Notes under the pieces: model-generated
Databases searched by the model: none
Seen by the model: the letters and a program-made list of their open reading frames with translations, nothing else
Told to the model about the DNA's origin: nothing
Assembly (NCBI GenBank): GCA_964460245.1
Contig: CAYWTL010000006.1
Location: forward strand, 1 to 58,433
Source of the DNA: JAXDBM01 sp964460245
Lineage (GTDB): Bacteria; Desulfobacterota; Syntrophia; Syntrophales; Fen-1087
DNA: 58,433 nucleotides
Direction of reading: 5' to 3'
In this document: piece by piece, positions 52,772 through 58,433 of the stretch
How positions within the stretch are numbered: the first letter of the stretch is position 1
Layout of the letters: every line of letters begins with the position of its first letter
Translations under genes and position numbers: made by a program

Positions 52772-52924
52772 GTCTTTACCTCCTGCTCATGTGAAACATG
52801 ACGGCACGTGCTCAAAATTGAAGTGTCCCCCCTTTGAGATATGGGGTTTCAATCTTCCCTTCAGGGCACACCCTATAAGAATATCAACGCATGCTTCCGG
52901 GCCGTGTGTGACGAATATTCCTTA

Positions 52925-54071
52925 TCAGGCTTTCCTTCCAGTTAGGACTCGTGAGACCATCTTCATAGTACCGAGGAAACCATATCGTTCGATCATTATT
53001 TTCTGATACATGGCATCCTGATCTCTAGGGGGCACATAGGTTTTTTCTTTCCTGTGTAACTGGTGTGCATCGTTTTTGCAGGCTACAAAGCATGTCCCAC
53101 AACCAATACAACGATCAAGATTGACAATAGCAGTCTTGTCTCTCAAGGAAATGGCATCCATCGCACAATGGTCGATACATTTTTTACATCCTTTGCATTT
53201 CGAAGAATCGATCGTCGTGTAATAACTCGCACCGCAAAGCTCTGCTGGTTTCGGGTGCATTTTCAACATCTTGAGTGCGTGACAACAGTCAATACAACAG
53301 CAACATATGAATTGCGGTTCACGTGCGTTTTCAGGCTGAAGAATAAAACCCGCGTCATTCCGCACGATTCAATATATCGATGGCCTCTTCATTTGTAATT
53401 GGACGGCCAAAGCCTCTTCCAATCGCATAGCGTGCCGCGTTACAAAATGTGAGGCAAGTTTCACGAATGTCTGAATGACGACAGGCACCACCAATCACCT
53501 CAGTCGATTCCCGGCATACGCAATTCATCACAGAAATATCGTCTTTTAGTCCTCCCACATATTTTTTCATATCGTTATAGGGTTCTATCCGGATTTCTGG
53601 AGTAAGAGACTGACCAATAGGGATGGTACGCATCTGAGGCGTTTTTGCTCCGTATACTTCTTTGTAGAACCGCTCTTTTCCGTACTGCTCGAAATCATGC
53701 ACATAATCTTTGGTCAGTCGACTCAGCTGGAATTCGAATATCCCGATCGCAAGCTGTAGCAGGCTGTATTGCTTTCCTTTTCCCTTGGACTCAAAGGCAC
53801 GGCCACCGAGAATGGCACCTTTTTGAACCAGGTTGTCCAGCGTCTCCTCCAATTCTTTTGGGGTGATTTCAATGCCGCTTTTCCGAACCCGCTTGTGTAT
53901 TCGGCTTATCGTTTCCGGCATGATATTGAGGTTCACTGCAATTTCCGCTTCTTCCGGAGAGAATAAATGCTTGAGCAGCTTCAGTTCCACCCCGGATGCG
54001 GTTTCCGAAAACGGAATCGGCATCTTGTCGATTTCTTCACGTAATTTAATATAGATATCATCATGATTCAT
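52925..54071 (-). pseudogene. 4Fe-4S protein with N-terminal winged helix, split by a frameshift
   Basis: The first part (ATG 54071 to TGA 53355) is a 238-residue helix-turn-helix-like protein (FSPEEAEIAVNLN; MNCVCRESTEVIGG) ending ILNRAE. The second part continues one base out of frame with DAGFILQPENAREPQ, a Cys-rich stretch CCCCIDCC and two 4Fe-4S motifs (CKGCKKCIDHC and CIGCGTCFVAC). Removing one T in GAATGAC joins the parts to a protein of about 380 residues. Proteins of this layout are common in anaerobic Desulfobacterota. It is likely inactive unless the base is a sequencing error. AAGGAG precedes the start. Confidence 0.7.
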
Positions 54072-54125
54072 CACATCTTTCTCCTTTCATGGCTTGGCGG
54101 AAAAACGGTTCACACCCAAAATACA

Positions 54126-54156
54126 AAACCCCGCTCTCTTTCGAGATACGGGGTTT
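54126..54156 (-). terminator. hairpin upstream of the 4Fe-4S gene, terminator-like
   Basis: AAACCCCG (54126-54133) pairs with CGGGGTTT (54149-54156), with an inner TCTC/GAGA pair. On the minus strand it is followed by TTTTGTATTTT, so it could end transcripts coming from pgl. A related sequence lies at about 52827-52849. Confidence 0.6.
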
Positions 54157-54579
54157 CGATAACCGTCCATGGCAGCACCCTTGAAAAAGGGGCCGGATAG
54201 GTTGTTAAAGTTTTGACGATACCCGATGTGAATATGTTTGTTCTTTTGTGTTCCTGATTCTCTGAAAAGTCAAGAAACAAAATTCGTTGACAAACCCTTG
54301 AAAGGTTGGCCCTCCATCAAAACTGTACCCTGCTTTTTTGCGGGGAATAAATATTTTGCTTTTACACATACCTGCAAGAATACTTTGTCCTTTGGTATTC
54401 AAAACCGTCTCCGTGGCTTCCGCTGGGCCTCAAGTTGCTTTTCGTCAAAATCCTTCCATTGACTGTCTCAATATTGCTCCAAGGGCCGGCTCCTGATTCA
54501 TAACCGGAATATCGACAATGCGAGTGAAGCGGTAGATCCGGAAATACCTAAGGCAGGATTGAAAGAGCCGGACCGCGGC
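54157..54579. other. AT-rich region without a supported gene
   Basis: Short ORFs on both strands (for instance 54238-54462 plus, 54205-54402 minus) lack ribosome-binding sites and motifs. The stretch separates the decayed Fe-S gene from the GC-rich pentose phosphate operon. Nothing further can be assigned. Confidence 0.4.
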
Positions 54580-55335
54580 TCAGGATTTACCGTTGGCCGG
54601 CAGGAGCGCCGCCGCCTCACGGTCAACCTTCCACCGCAGGCTTCCGGATTCCGGACGAACGATCTTTATCGGGAGGTCGTCAGGACGGCTCGATCCGGTG
54701 AAAACCGCCTTCAAGGCATCCGCCTTGACCCGTCCGGACACAAGAATCAGGACAGTGGCGGCCGCATTGATCACAACCGGAGTCAGGGTGATTCGCCATC
54801 CCCTCCTTGGATCCACGTAATGGGCGATGACCCAGCGGCTGCGCTCACGGAGGGGCGCTGTGCCTGGAAAAAGCGATGCTGTGTGCCCGTCCGCACCCAT
54901 TCCCAGCAGCAGCAGATCGAAACGGGGCGGCTGCATCACGCCCTTTCCCGTCCGGAAGAAACGTCTGAGATCCGCTTCATAAAGATCCGCCGCAACGGCG
55001 GGTTCCAATTCGCCCTGTATGCGATGGACGCTGCCTGCCGGCAACGGCAGGCGATCCAGCAGAAGTTCCCTGGCAGCCCGGTAGTTGCTCTCCGGGTGAA
55101 CGGGCGGCACGCAGCGCTCGTCCCCCCAGAAGAGATGGACGCTCCTCCAGTCCAGCCTGTTCGAATAATCGGCCGACGCGAGGAGGCTGTAGAGCTTCAG
55201 GGGAGTTTCCCCGCCGCAGAGGACAAGGGAAAAGCACCCCCGGGATCTCTTCGCGTCCTCGGCACAGCGAACAATTGTATCCGCCGCCGCTCGGGCAAGC
55301 AGCTCCGGCGTGTCGAATATTTCGACGTTCCTCAC
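54580..55335 (-). CDS. pgl: 6-phosphogluconolactonase
   Basis: 251 residues, DevB/NagB-like family. Marks: SLVLCGGETPLKLYSLLA, FWGDERCVPPVHPESNYR and LLLGMGADGHTASLFPGT. It hydrolyses 6-phosphogluconolactone. The ATG overlaps the zwf stop (ATGA), so it is the last gene of gnd-zwf-pgl. Confidence 0.93.
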   Translation of the reverse strand: MRNVEIFDTPELLARAAADTIVRCAEDAKRSRGCFSLVLCGGETPLKLYSLLASADYSNRLDWRSVHLFWGDERCVPPVHPESNYRAARELLLDRLPLPAGSVHRIQGELEPAVAADLYEADLRRFFRTGKGVMQPPRFDLLLLGMGADGHTASLFPGTAPLRERSRWVIAHYVDPRRGWRITLTPVVINAAATVLILVSGRVKADALKAVFTGSSRPDDLPIKIVRPESGSLRWKVDREAAALLPANGKS

Positions 55336-56822
55336 TTTTTCCCGTGCTCCCGACTGCAGCTGTGATGCCAGGAAACTCCCTCCCGCGCCAGAAAATCAGC
55401 TGCCGGCCGCGGCCCCCAGCTTGCCGGTTCATAAGGCACGGGATTCGCGGCGGGTCCACACTCCATGGAATGGATCAGGGGATCCACAACGGTCCACGCG
55501 CGTTCGATTTCGTCACGCCGGGAGAAAAGGGAGGCGTCGCCCTGAATTGCATCCAGCAGAAGGATCTCGTACGCGTCGGGGAGCCGGTGGCTGCCGAAAT
55601 GGCTGCCGTATTGAAAAATCATGTCAACCGGCGCGGATTTCATCATGGAACGGGGAACTTTGGTCTCGAAGCCGAGATGCACGCCTTCGTCCGGCTGAAT
55701 GCAGATCGAGATGTGATTGGGGGTGGGTTCGGCATCCTTTGAGAAGAGCAGATGCGGGACGGACTTGAACTGCAGGCTGATCTCGGAAGCCCGCTGAGAA
55801 AGCTTCTTGCCGGTCCGCAGATAAAAGGGCACGCCCTGCCATCGCCAGTTGTCTATGTACATCTTCAGGGCAACATAGGTCGATGTCGTCGAGTCCATCG
55901 CCACACCCGGCTCTTCACGATAGCCCCGGTACTGTCCGAAAATGCAGTCCTCAATGCGGATCGGGCGAACCGCCTGGAGGACTTTGACTTTCTCGTCACG
56001 AAGCGCCCGCGCATTGTATGCCACCGGCGGCTCCATGGCAACGAGCGTCAAAAGCTGCAGCATGTGATTCTGGAGCATATCCCGGGCCACGCCGGCATGA
56101 TCGTAATATCCCCCCCGTTTCTCCACACCTTCGAATTCGGCGACGGTGATCTGCACGTGATCGACATAATTCCGGTTCCACAGCGGCTCAAATATGGCAT
56201 TGGCGAAACGAAAGGTCAGAATGTTCTGCACAGTCTCCTTGCCCAGGTAGTGGTCGATCCGAAAGATCTGGTTCTCGACAAAAACCGAATACAAATGATC
56301 GTTCAAAAGTTGTGCGCTCCTGCGATCCTCCCCGAAGGGTTTTTCGACGATGATGCGGCTCCAGCCCCTTTCGGTGCGCTGCAGATTGGCGCGGCCGGTC
56401 TGCAGCGTGATGACGGGGAAAAGGGCTGGCGGTGTGGACAGGTAGAAGAGGCGGTTTCCGCCGGCCTGCGCGCGCGTTTCGGGATCCTCCATGTACCGCG
56501 CGATCTTGCGATAGGTCGCCGCATCATCATAGTCTCCCTGGATGTAGCGAATCCGCCGGGCGAAACTCGGCCAGCCGGTGGAGATGTTCTGCCCCTCCGG
56601 ATTGTCGCGGTAATATTTCCGGACGCCGTCGTAGAGACGCTGCTGAAAAATGTCTTCCGGCATCTCTGAACGCGCCACGCCGATGATCTGCGTGTCCGGG
56701 TGAAGAATGGCCGTGCAGGAGAGGCTGTACAGCGCGGGGATCAGTTTTCTCCGGGTCAGATCCCCGGAAGCGCCGAAGATGACGATTGTAACCGGCTCCG
56801 TCCGGATGTTGACATCGTTCAT
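55332..56822 (-). CDS. zwf: glucose-6-phosphate 1-dehydrogenase
   Basis: 496 residues from the ATG at 56822, which follows GGGAG by 7 nt just after the gnd stop; an in-frame reading up to 57008 is not coding. Nucleotide site IFGASGDLTRRKLIPALYSL near the start; active-site motif RIDHYLGKETVQN. It oxidises glucose 6-phosphate with NADP or NAD. The C-terminus shows the usual YEILLLDAIQGDASLFSRRDE segment. Confidence 0.95.
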   Translation of the reverse strand: MNDVNIRTEPVTIVIFGASGDLTRRKLIPALYSLSCTAILHPDTQIIGVARSEMPEDIFQQRLYDGVRKYYRDNPEGQNISTGWPSFARRIRYIQGDYDDAATYRKIARYMEDPETRAQAGGNRLFYLSTPPALFPVITLQTGRANLQRTERGWSRIIVEKPFGEDRRSAQLLNDHLYSVFVENQIFRIDHYLGKETVQNILTFRFANAIFEPLWNRNYVDHVQITVAEFEGVEKRGGYYDHAGVARDMLQNHMLQLLTLVAMEPPVAYNARALRDEKVKVLQAVRPIRIEDCIFGQYRGYREEPGVAMDSTTSTYVALKMYIDNWRWQGVPFYLRTGKKLSQRASEISLQFKSVPHLLFSKDAEPTPNHISICIQPDEGVHLGFETKVPRSMMKSAPVDMIFQYGSHFGSHRLPDAYEILLLDAIQGDASLFSRRDEIERAWTVVDPLIHSMECGPAANPVPYEPASWGPRPAADFLAREGVSWHHSCSREHGKK

Positions 56823-56824
56823 CG

Positions 56825-57760
56825 TCATTCTCCCAACGCTTCCGGCGAGATCGAGCGCTTCATCTCGTGTCCGCCAAATCGGTTCCGCATCGCTGCCAGG
56901 AGCTTCGCCGCGAATCCTTCTTCCTGTCGGCTTACGAAACGCATCATGAGCGACAGGGTAATCACGGGCGCCGGCACATCCTGATTCACGGCCTCGAAAA
57001 CCGTCCATCGGCCTTCACCGGAATCGGCAACCCAGCCCTGAATGGAGTCGATTTCACCCCGGTTCTTCAGCGCATCGGAGATGAGATCGAGCAGCCACGA
57101 CCGGACAACGCTGCCGGACCTCCATACCTCCGCAACCCTGTGAAGGTCCAGATCGAATTCTTTTCTGGCCTTGAGTATTTCGAATCCCTCTGCATAGGCC
57201 TGCATGAGCCCGTACTCGATTCCATTATGGACCATCTTGACGAAATGACCGGCCCCGTGCGACCCCATGTATCCCCATCCGCGACTCGGCGACGGCGCCA
57301 GGGTTTCGAAAATGCCTGTAAGGCGTTCCGCAACTTCCCGCTTTCCGCCGACCATCAGACTGTATCCCTCGGTAAGCCCCCAGACACCGCCGCTGGTCCC
57401 CACATCCACGAAATGGATCCCGCTTGCCTCGATTCTCGAAACGCGGCGGATCGTATCCTGGAAGTTGGAATTTCCCCCGTCGATGAGAACATCATCCGGT
57501 GACAGGATGGGCAGAAGTGAATCGATCATCTCATCCGTGGTCTCGCCGGCGGGCACCATAATCCAGACTGCCCGGGGCGGCGTGAGCCGGGCCGCAAGTT
57601 CTTCAAGGGTGGACACGGCAGCCAATGCGGGCTCTTCCCTGCTGAGATCGAATGCCTTCTGCACGGTCCGGTTGTACACCGTGACGGAGTGACCCCCGCG
57701 AACAAGCCGCAGGGCGATATTGCGGCCCATCCGCCCCAGACCGACAATAGCAATTTGCAT
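56825..57760 (-). CDS. gnd: 6-phosphogluconate dehydrogenase, decarboxylating (short NAD-type)
   Basis: 311 residues from the ATG at 57760 (GGAGGGAGTC before it). Nucleotide-binding motif GLGRMG (residues 7-12), then IDGGNSNFQDT and FVDVGTSGGVWGL, and KMVHNGIEYGLMQAYAEG with the catalytic Lys. The length near 300 residues is that of the GntZ/YqeC-type enzymes, often NAD-dependent, rather than the 470-residue NADP form. It is the first gene of the operon, two bases before the zwf start. Confidence 0.93.
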   Translation of the reverse strand: MQIAIVGLGRMGRNIALRLVRGGHSVTVYNRTVQKAFDLSREEPALAAVSTLEELAARLTPPRAVWIMVPAGETTDEMIDSLLPILSPDDVLIDGGNSNFQDTIRRVSRIEASGIHFVDVGTSGGVWGLTEGYSLMVGGKREVAERLTGIFETLAPSPSRGWGYMGSHGAGHFVKMVHNGIEYGLMQAYAEGFEILKARKEFDLDLHRVAEVWRSGSVVRSWLLDLISDALKNRGEIDSIQGWVADSGEGRWTVFEAVNQDVPAPVITLSLMMRFVSRQEEGFAAKLLAAMRNRFGGHEMKRSISPEALGE

Positions 57761-57857
57761 GACTCCCTCCTCCACCGTGATGATCCTTCAAGCGTCCTCT
57801 CAAAGCAGCGCTGTCCTTTCAATGATGCCGGAGGGCGCGTTGTCATCCGTTCCCAAC

Positions 57858-57888
57858 ATTATACCGCATTCAGAGACCGCATTCAGAG
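57858..57888 (-). promoter_or_regulatory. gnd operon promoter with two 13-bp tandem repeats
   Basis: On the minus strand the -10 is a perfect TATAAT (57858-57863). Immediately upstream, CTCTGAATGCGGT occurs twice in tandem (57876-57888 and 57863-57875), covering the spacer and the -35 position (CTGAAT, 57881-57886). The -35 is poor, so the repeats may bind an activator or repressor. The leader to gnd is about 90 nt. Confidence 0.7.
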
Positions 57889-58013
57889 GCAGATTGTCTG
57901 CTTTTCGGATGATCTCACTGCACAGGAGCATGAACCGCAAACGTCGCTTCCAAGGAACGATACGCAGCAGCCGTCATTGCACAAGCCGTATACCCTACTT
58001 CGCCTCGCGGCAA

Positions 58014-58346
58014 TTAAAAGCAATTGTTCCCTTCGGTGCTCCACCGAATAATGTTGTTCGATGCATCCACTTCAAGATACTTCTTGCACCAGTATGTTCC
58101 GGTATTGTCCCCCAAGACATGCGTGCCGTCCGGGATGGGACTTGAATACATCCATGGCCTTGCCGCACGCTGCCTTTGTTCCCAAACAAAGACCTTGTTC
58201 CCATTCGGGGCGGTGAAATCAGCGGATGGGTCACCCATTTCATTGACGGCAGCATCGATTTTCCTTCCAAGCAGCCGATTCAGGTCCGTTGTCGCACAGG
58301 CCGATACGAGTATGCAGGCTGCAAACAGCATGAAGAAACGTTTCAT
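58014..58346 (-). CDS. small lipoprotein
   Basis: 110 residues with a lipoprotein signal peptide: MKRFFMLFAACILVSAC with the lipobox LVSAC (Cys17). The mature part is short and extended (NRLLGRKIDAAVNEMGDPS; APNGNKVFVWEQRQ), resembling small outer-membrane lipoproteins with a SmpA-like repeat. AAGGAG lies 8 nt before the ATG. It follows the second HU copy by 27 bp on the same strand. Confidence 0.75.
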   Translation of the reverse strand: MKRFFMLFAACILVSACATTDLNRLLGRKIDAAVNEMGDPSADFTAPNGNKVFVWEQRQRAARPWMYSSPIPDGTHVLGDNTGTYWCKKYLEVDASNNIIRWSTEGNNCF

Positions 58347-58362
58347 CGGATTATCTCCTTTT

Positions 58363-58433
58363 GTGTTCCTTCTCTATGGCACGCTGTTCTGTCTGGTTGA
58401 TGCAGGGTTTCCACCATCCACAATTTTTTTCAA
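58363..58433 (-). repeat. inverted repeat, right copy, at the window end
   Basis: Same sequence as 52172-52242 on the other strand, one difference in 71 bases. The last 55 bases (58379-58433) match exactly, then comes the mismatch at 58378. Beyond 58363 the two copies diverge completely. Confidence 0.95.
58374..58433 (-). CDS. second HU/IHF-family gene, C-terminal 19 codons
   Basis: Reads LKKIVDGGNPASTRQNSVP and stops at a TAG (58374-58376). Only the last residue differs from the complete HU-like protein in this window. The rest of the gene is beyond the window end. It is probably the second copy of the same gene, here followed by the lipoprotein. Confidence 0.7.
   Translation of the reverse strand: MKKIVDGGNPASTRQNSVP

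Noticed and set aside
56823..57008. 62-codon N-terminal extension of Zwf
   Set aside because: It overlaps the end of gnd in another frame and lacks family similarity; ATG 56822 has a ribosome-binding site.
50352..58433. CRISPR array or integrase gene after the tRNA
   Set aside because: No regularly spaced repeats and no recombinase motifs were found on either strand.

Overview
The window reads as a piece of a high-GC Gram-negative genome, most likely a Desulfobacterota (old Deltaproteobacteria) member near the syntrophic, Syntrophus/Smithella-like lineages. This rests on gene content: a polyhydroxyalkanoate (PHA) granule cluster with phasins and PhaR, a NIL-domain ferredoxin, a complete Liv amino-acid importer, a crotonase-family enzyme, SelB plus FdhD (selenocysteine and formate metabolism) and a meso-diaminopimelate-type dcw cluster. 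The lineage is inferred from gene content, not computed. The sequence looks like a draft scaffold: it contains a run of ten N inside mltG, and its right end lies in a repeat that matches another place in the window over exactly 55 bases.

Layout. 1-3.9 kb: PHA metabolism (end of a MaoC-like hydratase; on the minus strand two phasins, a PHA-synthase-like protein and a PhaE-like protein; then phaR divergently). 3.9-9.4 kb: NIL ferredoxin, small membrane protein, mtaB-rnc-radical SAM, then a RelE-type toxin-antitoxin pair with its own promoter lying directly in front of era. 9.5-13.8 kb: a large UPF0182 membrane protein and der, divergent. 13.9-20.8 kb: livJ, a strong attenuator-like terminator, livHMGF and an ABC-F ATPase. 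20.8-23.9 kb (minus): ferritin-like protein, Na/Pi cotransporter-type protein, crotonase-family enzyme. 23.9-44.3 kb (minus): one long run ruvX-mltG-mraZ-rsmH-ftsL-ftsI-murE-murF-mraY-murD-ftsW-murG-murC-murB-ftsQ-ftsA-ftsZ-radical SAM, covering peptidoglycan precursor synthesis and division. The mraZ promoter carries four GTGG boxes exactly 10 bp apart, a textbook MraZ operator. 44.5-50.2 kb: selB-fdhD-YhaM-like nuclease, a CDF metal transporter with a Cys-rich tail, and glutamate formimidoyltransferase.

A tRNA-Arg(CCT) at 50.3 kb marks a change of character. To its right the DNA is more AT-rich, gene density falls, and small unknown ORFs, a histidine phosphatase, an HU-like protein and two frame-disrupted genes (a 93-residue unknown and a 4Fe-4S protein) occur. 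A coherent oxidative pentose phosphate operon (gnd-zwf-pgl, minus strand) follows, with a promoter built over two 13-bp tandem repeats. The window ends with a small lipoprotein gene and the last 19 codons of a second HU copy in inverted orientation.

No wholly new multi-gene system is evident. The most useful observations are the mraZ operator array, the toxin-antitoxin pair in front of essential era, the PHA operator-like palindromes and split-class synthase genes, the HU inverted repeat and contig-end signature, the repeat-bearing gnd promoter, and the mltG gap that closes in frame when the N run is removed.
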